Assembly: GCF_003112455.1 (NCBI RefSeq)
Contig: NZ_BDQX01000430.1
Span: 103,721-136,611 of the forward strand
Length of the DNA stretch: 32,891 nt
Direction: 5' to 3'
DNA from: Paenibacillus agaridevorans
GTDB lineage: Bacteria; Bacillota; Bacilli; Paenibacillales; Paenibacillaceae
Position numbers and translations under genes: made by a program. Every line of letters begins with the position of its first letter. Positions within the stretch are counted from its first letter, which is position 1. The notes under the pieces were generated by a model. That model saw only the letters and a list, made by a program, of their open reading frames with translations. It was not told the DNA's origin and did not search any database. Positions 14,453 to 22,464 of the stretch are shown here, piece after piece.

Positions 14453-16516
14453 TTCTCGTGCCGCCGCCCGCTTGAGCATACGAATGCCGTTTACCTGCAG
14501 CGAGACGACCGATTCCTCCGCTTCGCCGCTCTCAAGGTCCGTGTAGACCCGGCCGTCTAACTTGACTTCCGCCGCCTCAGCTCCGAAGTTCATAAGGAAC
14601 ACATAATCCCATATCCCATCCGTTCTCAGTTGTGCGGTTAAGCCGGCTGGCAGCTCCGACTGCAGCGCGCGAGCCGCGCCAGATTCGGCCGCAACCGACC
14701 TATAGAAGTCGAGCAGGAAGTCATCACCCAGCCGCGTCGCCATGTAATAGGCTTTGCCCTGGCCCAGCTTGTTAACGGTCAGCGCCGGACGTCCCGCATA
14801 GAAGCTGTCCGTGTAATGTCCCAGCACCTCTGCGCTCTCCGCATGCACCAGCTCGCAGATCTCGCGCGCCTCGTAGTTGCCTGACAAGCCCAGTGTATTG
14901 CCAGCAAGCAAGGACAGACCGTTGCGATCCTCGTCATAAAGCCCTTCGATCTCTTCCGCCCAGATGCCAAGCGTCTTGCGGAGCGGACCGGGGAAACCTC
15001 CGAGATGACACAGGTCATGCTCGTTTACAATGCCCGACCAATACGTCGTCACAAGCGTACCGCCATTTTCCACAAATGCCTCCAGCTTGCGCCCTGTCTC
15101 TTCCATGCACAGGTACAGCATCGGAGCTACGATAAGCTTATACGGCGAGAAATCGTCGCCGCTGCCGATGACGTCCGTCATAACGCCCTGCTCCCACAAC
15201 GCGCGGTGATGGTCTAGCACAGTGTCCTCGTAATGCAGGCCCGAATTCCGCGGACCTTGCGCATCCTTGACCGCCCAGCGATTGTCCCAATCGAACAAAA
15301 TAGCCGTCTCTGCAGGCGTCGAAGAGCCCGCCACCGCAGAAATATCTGCCAGTGTGCCGCCCAGTTCGGCCACGTCTCGGAATACGCGCGTATGCTCATG
15401 CCCAACGTGATCCACGACCGCGCCGTGAAACTTCTCGCTGGAGCCGCGGCTTTTCCGCCACTGGAAGTACTGCACGGAATCCGAGCCATGCGCGATTGCT
15501 TGCAAAGACGAGAGTCGATGCATGCCCGGTTGCTTCAGCTTGCTCACGGCTTGCCAATTTGTCTGGCTCGGCGTGTTCTCCATCAACAAGAAAGGCTTCC
15601 GCAGGATGGAGCGGTACAGATCGTGATAAAAGCCGATGGATGCCCCCAGCTTGACGTCGTCCTTCCCTTGATGCCAAGTCGGGTAAGCATCCCACGATAC
15701 AACGTCCAGCACATCCGCGAATTGGCGATAATCCAGCCCTTCGATCATATGCATGTTGGTCGTGGCGGGCAGATCGGGGTTCGCCCATTTGACCGAATCG
15801 ATCTCATGCTTGCAGAAGGCAATGGTCTGAGCCGTTACGAATCTGCGCCAATCCAGATTCTGGCCATGCACCATGTTCTCCCCGTGCGGCGACGGCGACT
15901 CCACTTGGCTCCAATCCGTATACGTGTGTGCCCAGAATGTCGTCCACCAAGCCATATTGAGCGCTTCCAGCGTGCCATACTTCTCTTGCAGCCACGCTCT
16001 AAACGCCTCTTGGCACAAATCGCAATGACAGTCGCCGCCGAACTCGTTGGAGATATGCCAGCCGATTACGGCGGGATGATCTCCGTAACGCTCCGCCAGC
16101 TTGCGGTTGATAATGGCGGTTTTCTCGCGGTAAACCGGCGACGTATAACAATGGTTATGTCTCATCCCGTGGAGATTGCGGACGCGATTGGCGCCCACGC
16201 GGAGCACCTCGGGATACTTCGCGGACAGCCAAGCCGGACGTGCGCCGCTCGGTGTGGCGATCCAGGCATAGATGCCGTTATTTTTGAAACGTTCCAGGAC
16301 GCCGTCCATCCAGTCGAATCGGAATTCGCCTTCGTTCGGCTCCAGCGATGCCCAGGAGAAAATGCCGATGGCCATTACGTTGCAGCCTGCAAGCTTCATC
16401 AGCCGGATATCCTCCTCCAAAACGGAAGGATCATGGAGCCATTGATCGGGATTATAGTCCGCTCCATGCATGAATACGGGCAGCTTGGGACTTATTGGCT
16501 TATTGTTAATCATCAT
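14450..16516 (-). CDS. Beta-galactosidase, glycoside hydrolase family 42
   Basis: 688 aa, the normal length of GH42 enzymes, which release terminal galactose from beta-galactosides and galacto-oligosaccharides. TIM barrel at about 15-395 with the acid/base E158 in WHISNEFGG and the nucleophile E313 in LLMENTPS. The four-cysteine zinc cluster known from some GH42 enzymes is present (C123, C163, C165, C168). A trimerisation domain (about 400-610) and a small C-terminal beta domain follow. No signal peptide, so cytoplasmic. ATG 16516 has GAGGTG 10 nt upstream. The neighbouring divergent AraC gene is a likely activator. It could serve galactan, pectin side chains or other galactosides; substrate is not readable. 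Confidence 0.94.
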   Translation of the reverse strand: MMINNKPISPKLPVFMHGADYNPDQWLHDPSVLEEDIRLMKLAGCNVMAIGIFSWASLEPNEGEFRFDWMDGVLERFKNNGIYAWIATPSGARPAWLSAKYPEVLRVGANRVRNLHGMRHNHCYTSPVYREKTAIINRKLAERYGDHPAVIGWHISNEFGGDCHCDLCQEAFRAWLQEKYGTLEALNMAWWTTFWAHTYTDWSQVESPSPHGENMVHGQNLDWRRFVTAQTIAFCKHEIDSVKWANPDLPATTNMHMIEGLDYRQFADVLDVVSWDAYPTWHQGKDDVKLGASIGFYHDLYRSILRKPFLLMENTPSQTNWQAVSKLKQPGMHRLSSLQAIAHGSDSVQYFQWRKSRGSSEKFHGAVVDHVGHEHTRVFRDVAELGGTLADISAVAGSSTPAETAILFDWDNRWAVKDAQGPRNSGLHYEDTVLDHHRALWEQGVMTDVIGSGDDFSPYKLIVAPMLYLCMEETGRKLEAFVENGGTLVTTYWSGIVNEHDLCHLGGFPGPLRKTLGIWAEEIEGLYDEDRNGLSLLAGNTLGLSGNYEAREICELVHAESAEVLGHYTDSFYAGRPALTVNKLGQGKAYYMATRLGDDFLLDFYRSVAAESGAARALQSELPAGLTAQLRTDGIWDYVFLMNFGAEAAEVKLDGRVYTDLESGEAEESVVSLQVNGIRMLKRAAARE

Positions 16517-16559
16517 GTCGTATATTCACCTCATAATCGTATTATTCTCTTATCCTTCT

Positions 16560-16588
16560 TTGATCTTAGTTCAAAGGCACGTTATAAT
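16560..16588 (+). promoter_or_regulatory. Sigma-A promoter of the AraC-type regulator
   Basis: TTGATC (16560-16565), 17 bp, perfect TATAAT (16583-16588). The start near 16595 gives a leader of about 50 nt. No comparable promoter is visible for the divergent GH42 gene, which would fit activation by the regulator. Confidence 0.7.
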
Positions 16589-16645
16589 CATAGAACGTAT
16601 CTGCCAATAAATCGTCTAATCTTAACATGAGGTGAATTTCGGACA

Positions 16646-17506
16646 ATGATGCCTTTCCTCCTTGCCGACAACGCCAATTTGGAGCATCGTCTGCCGTTTA
16701 GCGTCATCTGCGTCGGCAGCCATGAGCAGAAGGAAATCGATCGCCGCGAGAACGGTTATCCTGCCCACCAGCTGTTCCTGACTCGGAGTGGACAAGGAAC
16801 ATTCCGTATGCTCGGCGGCAAAACATTTACAGTGTCCAAGGGCATGGCTCTGCTGCTGCCCGCTCATACCGGCCACCGCTACCGCTCCGACGACGAATCG
16901 GAGGAAGTATGGCATCTGGGCTTCGTCGCCTTCGGAGGCGGCATGGCGGACGCATTGATGTCGCAAATGGACGATCTCGTATTGTTTGCGGGAGAAGCGC
17001 CTAACTTCAACGAGCTTTGGCTGCAGCTCGAGGGCATCTGGCATACGATCAACAAAGGCGGCGAGCATGCCTACGAGGCTTCACGTCGTCTGTACGACCT
17101 GCTGCTCACCTTTATGGAGGGGCATCATCCCGCTGCGCAATCGACCAAAAAGATCTACCCGACAGATCAGCCCAATCCCGCCCTGCAAGCCGCCGTCAAG
17201 CTTATCCACGATCATTATGGCGAACGATTGCTGCTGTCCAACGTGGCCAGAGCCGCCGGCTACTCTGTTCAGCATTTTCACCGGCTGTTCGTGGCCAACT
17301 ATGGCATGACTCCGCAACAGTATGTGCTGCAGCTGCGCATGCGGCGCTCGGTGCAATTATTTCAGGATTATCCGGGGATAACGGTGGATCGCGTCGCCGA
17401 CAAGCTGGGGATGGACGCCAGCTATTTTATCCGTATGTTCAAGCGAACTTATGGCGTCACGCCCAAACAATACGCAAAGGGGCATATCGTTGCCGACGAC
17501 TGCTGA
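16646..17506 (+). CDS. AraC-family regulator with cupin sensor domain
   Basis: 286 aa. N-terminal AraC_binding cupin (about 20-150; HQLFLTRSGQGTF and GMALLLPAHTGHRYRS are typical) followed by two helix-turn-helix motifs at the C-terminus: LLLSNVARAAGYSVQHFHRLF and ITVDRVADKLGMDASYFIRMFKRTYGVTPKQY. Soluble sugar-responsive activators of the MsmR/RhaS kind have this layout. GAGGTG lies 11 nt before the ATG; a second ATG follows one codon later with similar merit. It is divergent from the GH42 beta-galactosidase and is probably its activator. The downstream Gfo/Idh/MocA gene lies 185 bp away and may or may not be co-transcribed. Confidence 0.92.
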   Translation: MMPFLLADNANLEHRLPFSVICVGSHEQKEIDRRENGYPAHQLFLTRSGQGTFRMLGGKTFTVSKGMALLLPAHTGHRYRSDDESEEVWHLGFVAFGGGMADALMSQMDDLVLFAGEAPNFNELWLQLEGIWHTINKGGEHAYEASRRLYDLLLTFMEGHHPAAQSTKKIYPTDQPNPALQAAVKLIHDHYGERLLLSNVARAAGYSVQHFHRLFVANYGMTPQQYVLQLRMRRSVQLFQDYPGITVDRVADKLGMDASYFIRMFKRTYGVTPKQYAKGHIVADDC

Positions 17507-17532
17507 GACGCGGAGACAAATAAGCGGTCGAA

Positions 17533-17640
17533 TTGTGGGAAGTGGAGGCAAACAGGTGGTGGAAATGTGGGAAGCGGAGGAAAACAGGTATTAATTTGTG
17601 AGAAGTGGTGGCAGATAGGCCGTTGATTTGTGGGATGAGG
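17533..17640. repeat. Four degenerate 32-bp tandem repeats
   Basis: TTGTGGGAAGTGGAGGCAAACAGG-like blocks recur with TGTGGGA or TGTGAGA at 17534, 17566, 17597 and 17629 (periods 32, 31, 32). They fill the gap between the AraC and Gfo/Idh/MocA genes. No spacers and no CRISPR features; a G-rich slippage-type array. Confidence 0.75.
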
Positions 17641-17690
17641 ATTGCATGTATTGAATAGAGGAACAAATATAACGAATAAGAGGAATCATT

Positions 17691-18749
17691 ATGCTACCTG
17701 TAATTACGTTCGGCTTAATTGGAGGCGGATGGCGGGCAACCTTTTACCTCCGCATTGCAGCCATGCTGCCCCATCGGTTCCGCGTGAGCGGCATCCTGCT
17801 GCGTCATCCCGAGAAATACGAAGAGCTGTTAGCCAAGTGGAATGTCGCCGTCTACCGCTCTGCCGATGAATTGGCGAGGGACAGCGACTTTCTCGTACTC
17901 GCCGTGTCCAAAAACGGCGTCCCCGCCTGGCTCTCGGAGCTTTCTCAAGCGGAAATTCCCGTGCTGGCCGAAACGCCGCCTGCAACGAACATGACCGAAT
18001 TCGATCAACTGACGGCGATCGCAGCGTCGGACGCCCGCATTCAGGTTGCCGAGCAATACCCGCTGCAGCCTCATCATCAAGCCCGCACCGCCTGCTTGCA
18101 GTCCGGCGCCATCGGCGACGTGCATCACGTGCAAGTATCCGCTGGTCATGGTTATCATGGCGTCAGCCTGATTCGGAAGTGGTTGTCCATCGAACCGGCA
18201 CAGTCTTGCGAGATCATTGGCAGACGATTCAGCATGCCCATCGGCGATGTCCCCTATCGGGATCAGACCGTTCCGGATGACAGAGAAGGCGAAGAGGTGC
18301 AAGAGATCGCTATCTTTCGCTTCAGCTCGGGCAAAAGCGCCGTACTGGACTTCTCGCGTTCGCAATATTTCTCGCAGATTCGTGCCAATCGAATCTTGAT
18401 TCGCGGTACGCTGGGCGAAATCCGGGACAATGCCCTCGTGCGTAAGACGGGGCCCGGCCTGTTCGAATCCTTAAGCCTCGAACGCGTGCAGAACGGACAG
18501 GAGGGCAGCTTGTCGCCGCTGTCGCTGCTCGAGATCAGAGTGGGAGCGAATGTCCTGTATCGAAACCCGTTCAGCCCTTATCCGCTCTCCGACGAGGAGA
18601 TCGGCGTAGCAGAGGCACTGGTCAAGATGGATACCTACCTGCGGCAAGGCGTCTCCTTCTACTCCTTGACCGAAGCATTAGCCGATGTTCGCCTCGCTTT
18701 GGCGATGGAACGCTCCTTTACGGAAGTCAAGCCGGTCATTGTAGAATGA
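17691..18749 (+). CDS. Gfo/Idh/MocA-family protein, atypical active-site motif
   Basis: 352 aa. N-terminal Rossmann fold with FGLIGGGWRATFY (about 7-19) as the nucleotide-binding loop, and a C-terminal oxidoreductase domain (about 125-345). The family uses NAD(P) to oxidise or reduce sugars and cyclitols. The usual E-K-P motif is replaced here by AETPPA (about 92-97), so the canonical lysine is missing, which makes standard dehydrogenase chemistry uncertain. ATG 17691 has AGAGGAAT upstream. Its position next to GH42 and an AraC regulator suggests a role in the metabolism of the released sugar. A hairpin (18829-18860) follows. Confidence 0.85.
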   Translation: MLPVITFGLIGGGWRATFYLRIAAMLPHRFRVSGILLRHPEKYEELLAKWNVAVYRSADELARDSDFLVLAVSKNGVPAWLSELSQAEIPVLAETPPATNMTEFDQLTAIAASDARIQVAEQYPLQPHHQARTACLQSGAIGDVHHVQVSAGHGYHGVSLIRKWLSIEPAQSCEIIGRRFSMPIGDVPYRDQTVPDDREGEEVQEIAIFRFSSGKSAVLDFSRSQYFSQIRANRILIRGTLGEIRDNALVRKTGPGLFESLSLERVQNGQEGSLSPLSLLEIRVGANVLYRNPFSPYPLSDEEIGVAEALVKMDTYLRQGVSFYSLTEALADVRLALAMERSFTEVKPVIVE

Positions 18750-18828
18750 ATGCATTATGCGAAATCCTCTATCGAGGGCCTTCAGAGATGCGCGACCGCG
18801 TTTAGAGGGAGGATTTATCGCCAAATCG

Positions 18829-18860
18829 AACAAGCCTCTTCCCGCGAGAAGAGGCTTGTT
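18829..18860. terminator. Bidirectional hairpin between convergent genes
   Basis: AACAAGCCTCTTC (18829-18841) pairs with GAAGAGGCTTGTT (18848-18860), 13 bp with a 6-nt loop. The tails are only moderately T-rich in either direction (CCTTGTTC on plus). Probably ends both the Gfo/Idh/MocA transcript and that of scdA. Confidence 0.65.
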
Positions 18861-18902
18861 CCTTGTTCAAGAAGCAGCGTAAGGGGTTCTGTTCATTCAC
18901 GA

Positions 18903-19610
18903 CTATCTTAATTCGGCAAGAGCAGGAAATAACAAATTGTTCTCCAGATGTACATGGGTAAACATATCGCTCTCCAGCTCCTCCAATTTACGGAACGTAA
19001 TGGTATACGTCATGCACGCCTCCTCTGGAAGCATATAGCCCTTTGTTGTCTCGCGCATGCGGCTAAGCAGGTCCCCAGCCTCGTCGTGCTCAGCCTCAAG
19101 AGTATCCAATATTTGAAGTGCAGCTAGAAGCGCGCTCGCCGATCCCTCTTCTTCGGCCTTGCGGATCGCGGGGAACAATTGCTGCTCCTCCTTGTTCAGA
19201 TGCTCCAGCAGTTCCGCGCTTAATTGATGATATAAGACTTGCAGCTCTTTCAATTCCGGATGAACCTCGCCGTGCACCCGAGCAACCTTATTGACGAAAT
19301 CACGTAAAACAGGAAGCTCTGTGCGTAGAAAATCATGATGTTGAAGAATGATATGCTCGGTTAATTTCGTCAATTTCCGAGCATCCTGCTTCCAATCCAA
19401 AGGCCATGCTGGCCTCGACTCGGTGCAAACCTTGTTAAGTTGAAACAAAACCTCTTCCTCGTCGAGTCTCCTCTTTCGAACCGCATCGGATAAGGTTTGT
19501 TTGCCTCCGCAACAGAAATCGATGCCGAGCTCCTTAAAAACGTTGCTTGCTTGAGTATATTGCGCGACGATATCACCAACCCGCTGTTCGCTTTGAATTA
19601 CGGTTATCAT
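18903..19610 (-). CDS. scdA: Iron-sulfur cluster repair di-iron protein (ScdA/YtfE/RIC)
   Basis: About 235 aa, typical family length. The N-terminal ScdA_N (DUF542) domain contains VFKELGIDFCCGG with the C33-C34 pair; the rest is a hemerythrin-like four-helix bundle with metal-ligand candidates in EHIILQHHDF, LLEHLNKEEQQLFP, LEAEHDEAG and HVHLENNLLFP. The family repairs Fe-S clusters damaged by nitric oxide or oxidants. The ATG at 19610 is favoured because AAGGGG lies 9 nt upstream; the in-frame ATGs at 19628 and 19619 lack a properly spaced site. A Fnr/CRP-type box at the right distance from a TATAAT element suggests anaerobic induction. Monocistronic. Confidence 0.93.
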   Translation of the reverse strand: MITVIQSEQRVGDIVAQYTQASNVFKELGIDFCCGGKQTLSDAVRKRRLDEEEVLFQLNKVCTESRPAWPLDWKQDARKLTKLTEHIILQHHDFLRTELPVLRDFVNKVARVHGEVHPELKELQVLYHQLSAELLEHLNKEEQQLFPAIRKAEEEGSASALLAALQILDTLEAEHDEAGDLLSRMRETTKGYMLPEEACMTYTITFRKLEELESDMFTHVHLENNLLFPALAELR

Positions 19611-19645
19611 ACGATTCATCCCCTTCATTCATTAGGTTCGTCTTC

Positions 19646-19689
19646 ATTATAATGAACCATTGCAATGAAAGGTTGTGATACCAATCACA
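19646..19689 (-). promoter_or_regulatory. Fnr/CRP-type operator and -10 box of scdA
   Basis: TGTGATACCAATCACA (19674-19689) is a perfect TGTGA-N6-TCACA palindrome. On the minus strand a perfect TATAAT lies at 19646-19651, giving a start near 19639 and placing the palindrome centre at about -42, the class II activator position. There is no good -35 (AACCTT), which fits dependence on an activator. Confidence 0.75.
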
Positions 19690-19776
19690 TGACTTGCGGC
19701 GATTCGTTGAACAGAAAATTCTTGGTAAGGCATCGGTTTTTCTACGATAACAGCGCTTGATGTTGCGAGAATCCTC

Positions 19777-21411
19777 TTATTTTCCGAACTCGGAGCGAAT
19801 TCGGACATCGTACAGGTCTTCCGTGAATACCCACTTGTCTTTATTCTCCTTGTACCAGTCCCTGTACCATTGCTCCACCTGAGCCCCGTCCCCGTCCTCC
19901 CAGGCCTTGCGGGCATCTTGCACGGCTTGTTCGGCCGAATAGGCTTCGCCGCCTAGAATCGCCCGATTCCATATATCGAGAATGGCGCGTTCGGCATTGG
20001 AATCAATAAATTCGATCTCATTCGGCAATGCGGGCATATACCGATCAAGCGTAAATCCCGCGTATGGACGTTCGGGACTGATATACAGCCCGAGCGCTTC
20101 GTTCAGCAGGTCATCCACTTCCCGGTCGAACGGCTTGTTCAGATCCAGATCCTGCTTGTACTTCTCGAATTCAGTCGTATGGTATTGCGGCCCGATTGTG
20201 CGGAAGTCGCCGAGCCATGACACCTCTTTGTCGTACTTGTCCTTGTCGATCGTCACCGGAACGCCATTGTCCAGCCGGTAATGCACGCCTTCGAGTCCGT
20301 ACTTAAACGTTGCTTCCGTCGTTTCCTTGCTCATGAAGTCGATATATCGGATGACGCTGACCGGATCGTTCGCCTTAGCATTGATAACGCCGCTAAGCTG
20401 GAAGGGGGGATTAAATTGCGCACTGAATTGTCCGAAGGGACTTGCGGGCAACGCGATCGGCGCAATAACGGCTTCCGGGACGTTGCTGCGAAGCCGCGCA
20501 TATGCATCGTAGATCTCCTTGGCGTTTCCGGCGAACGCGTAAAGTCCGATTTTGCCCTTTAAGAAATCCTGCTCCGCCTTTCTTCCATTTTTGTCCGTCA
20601 GATAATCCCTGTCAATCGCATCCGCATCGAACAATGCTTTTTTGAACTGCAGCGCCGCTTGCGCCCGTTCCCAATCGCGTACGATCTCTCCGTCCTCCAG
20701 TACCCAGCTCGTATTCTGGAACATGCTGTTGATCACATCGGGCGCGAATCCGCTCATGTTGATGCCCTGCGTATCGTCCAACCCGTTGCCGTCCGGATCC
20801 TGCTTCGCGAACGCGATCGCGATCCGAAGCAGCTCTTCCGTCGTGCGCGGCGCGTCAAGCTCCAGCTTATCCAGCCAATCCTCCCGAATGAACAAATACG
20901 TGAACGGGAAATACCCCTGCACCCTTCCCACGGCATACATATGCCCATCGGGTTGCGTGGACAGCTTCTTCAGGATCGGAAATTTCTCGAGCACTTGCTT
21001 ATATTCGGTACTGTAGGTCTCGATCAATTCGTCTATCGGCATGATCTGTTTCTGGTTGTACAGTTTATGGATAAACTCCGAATCGTACTCTGTAATGAGA
21101 TCGGGAGCTTCGTTCGACGCCAATAAAATATTGAACTTGGGCACCGACTCCCCCCGTGGAATGGCGACGTATTCGACATCGATGCCCGAGTTGTCCCGCA
21201 CCCAGTCTACCCACATGTTCTGCGTGGGAGTTCCCATCTCTTCGGGAATGTTGCCCCGGTCGTACATCGATACGGTAATGCGATGTTCGCCTGCGACGGA
21301 TGGATCTGCCGCTTGACCGTCTGGCCCGATCGCGCAGCCTGCCAAAGCAAGCCAAGCGGCGGCCAGCGGCAAAACAGTGCATGCGATTCTTGTCCCATTC
21401 CTATTAAACAA
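19777..21411 (-). CDS. LplA-type extracellular solute-binding lipoprotein
   Basis: About 544 aa, the large size class of LplA-like lipoproteins that bind oligosaccharides for ABC import in Paenibacillus. Signal peptide ends in lipobox LAGC (Cys 26). The SBP_bac_1-like fold is recognised by RGNIPEE, VPKFNILLASNEAPDLI, FIREDWLDKL and a Ca-site-like loop DPDGNGLDD. A TTG at 21411 is preferred as start because AAGGGG lies 8 nt upstream; the GTG at 21420 is immediately adjacent to that site. It follows the dehydrogenase gene by 27-36 bp and is the last gene of the sugar operon, far from the operon's own MalE-type binding protein. LplB/YtcP-type permeases, its normal partners, are absent from the window. 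Confidence 0.9.
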   Translation of the reverse strand: MFNRNGTRIACTVLPLAAAWLALAGCAIGPDGQAADPSVAGEHRITVSMYDRGNIPEEMGTPTQNMWVDWVRDNSGIDVEYVAIPRGESVPKFNILLASNEAPDLITEYDSEFIHKLYNQKQIMPIDELIETYSTEYKQVLEKFPILKKLSTQPDGHMYAVGRVQGYFPFTYLFIREDWLDKLELDAPRTTEELLRIAIAFAKQDPDGNGLDDTQGINMSGFAPDVINSMFQNTSWVLEDGEIVRDWERAQAALQFKKALFDADAIDRDYLTDKNGRKAEQDFLKGKIGLYAFAGNAKEIYDAYARLRSNVPEAVIAPIALPASPFGQFSAQFNPPFQLSGVINAKANDPVSVIRYIDFMSKETTEATFKYGLEGVHYRLDNGVPVTIDKDKYDKEVSWLGDFRTIGPQYHTTEFEKYKQDLDLNKPFDREVDDLLNEALGLYISPERPYAGFTLDRYMPALPNEIEFIDSNAERAILDIWNRAILGGEAYSAEQAVQDARKAWEDGDGAQVEQWYRDWYKENKDKWVFTEDLYDVRIRSEFGK

Positions 21412-21447
21412 CCAGCTCACCCCTTATTGTGCCTATTGTATCATGAG

Positions 21448-22461
21448 CTAAAGCATAACGATCACCTTGAGATAACGATCCGGGTTGCGCTCGATCTCTT
21501 GTATGGTCCGTGCGGCTTCATCCATAGGAACGGTCGCGGTAATGAGCTTGCGAACATCCACCTTGCGAGAATGGATAAGCTCGACAGCTTCCTCGAACTC
21601 TCCGGCGCTCGTACGACATCCGACGATATCGACTTCTTTTCTCGTAATCCAATCCGTAGGCAGCGGCGTCTCCTGCTTAGGCCATCCGGTAAGCCCGATT
21701 CTCCCTGCATGGGAGACAAGGTCGAGCGTCATCCTGACAGCTGCGTTTGCACCGGAAGCCTCGAGTACAACTTCGGCTTTTCTGCCGCAGGTTATACGTC
21801 GAATCGCCTCCTCGGCGTTCTCCGACGATGAATTTACGACATGCTGAACGCCCATGGCGCGCGCTTGCTCCAACCTCGCTTGCACGATGTCGATGACGAT
21901 CGGAACCGCGCCGTATTGGATGGCGGCCATCGCGGCAAGAAGACCGATCGCTCCCGCTCCGATAATGGCGATATGCTCGCCCTGCCGCAGACGGGTGCGA
22001 TGCAGGCCGTGCAAGGCTATAGTCAACGGCTCCGCCATACACATGATATCCCAAGCCATGTCGTCCGGCGCCTTCACCAACATGTCGACCGGATGGCAGA
22101 AGTAATCCGACATGCCTCCGTCTACGTGCACGCCCAGCACCTGCAAGCGCTCGCAGCAGTTCGTTCTGCCGATTGTGCAGGGATAACATTGGCCGCAGTA
22201 TAAATAAGGATCCACGATAACTTTGTCTCCCGGACGAATCCCTTTGCCGTTCGGAGGGATGGAGACAACTTCTCCCGCGATTTCATGGCCGATCGTGCGC
22301 GGATAGCTGACCAGCGGGTTCACTCCCCGGTAAGCGCCGATATCGGAGCCGCATATTCCCGCCGACTTCACCCGAATCAAAGCTTCGTTCCCTTGCGGTT
22401 CCGGCATCGCCGCATCAATCGTCTTGACGGATAGCGGTTCAGCAATATGAATGGCTTTCAT
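21448..22461 (-). CDS. Zinc-dependent medium-chain alcohol/polyol dehydrogenase
   Basis: 337-aa MDR-family dehydrogenase, similar in layout to threonine, sorbitol or RspB-type enzymes. Catalytic zinc ligands C37 (GICGSD), H59-E60 (GHE) and E144; structural zinc cysteines C89, C92, C95 and C103; Rossmann motif GAGAIG at 168-173. Expected to oxidise a sugar, polyol or sugar acid with NAD(P). ATG 22461 has AAAGGAT upstream. It starts 3 bp after the GH106-like gene ends and is clearly in the same operon, suggesting that it acts on the sugar released by that enzyme. Substrate unknown; the family is too broad to name one. Confidence 0.9.
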   Translation of the reverse strand: MKAIHIAEPLSVKTIDAAMPEPQGNEALIRVKSAGICGSDIGAYRGVNPLVSYPRTIGHEIAGEVVSIPPNGKGIRPGDKVIVDPYLYCGQCYPCTIGRTNCCERLQVLGVHVDGGMSDYFCHPVDMLVKAPDDMAWDIMCMAEPLTIALHGLHRTRLRQGEHIAIIGAGAIGLLAAMAAIQYGAVPIVIDIVQARLEQARAMGVQHVVNSSSENAEEAIRRITCGRKAEVVLEASGANAAVRMTLDLVSHAGRIGLTGWPKQETPLPTDWITRKEVDIVGCRTSAGEFEEAVELIHSRKVDVRKLITATVPMDEAARTIQEIERNPDRYLKVIVML

Positions 22462-22464
22462 GAC

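Noticed and set aside
14174..14560. Cysteine- and histidine-rich 128-residue frame
   Set aside because: Its repeats mirror the 65-69-bp DNA units and it runs into the opposite strand of the GH42 gene; no start signal.
15233..16630. 465-residue frame opposite the GH42 gene
   Set aside because: A shadow of a well identified enzyme; no family resemblance and no ribosome site.
17533..17640. Possible CRISPR-like array with 32-bp periodicity
   Set aside because: Units are contiguous and degenerate with no unique spacers, no leader and no cas genes; the same reasoning excludes the 51-bp and 61-bp arrays.
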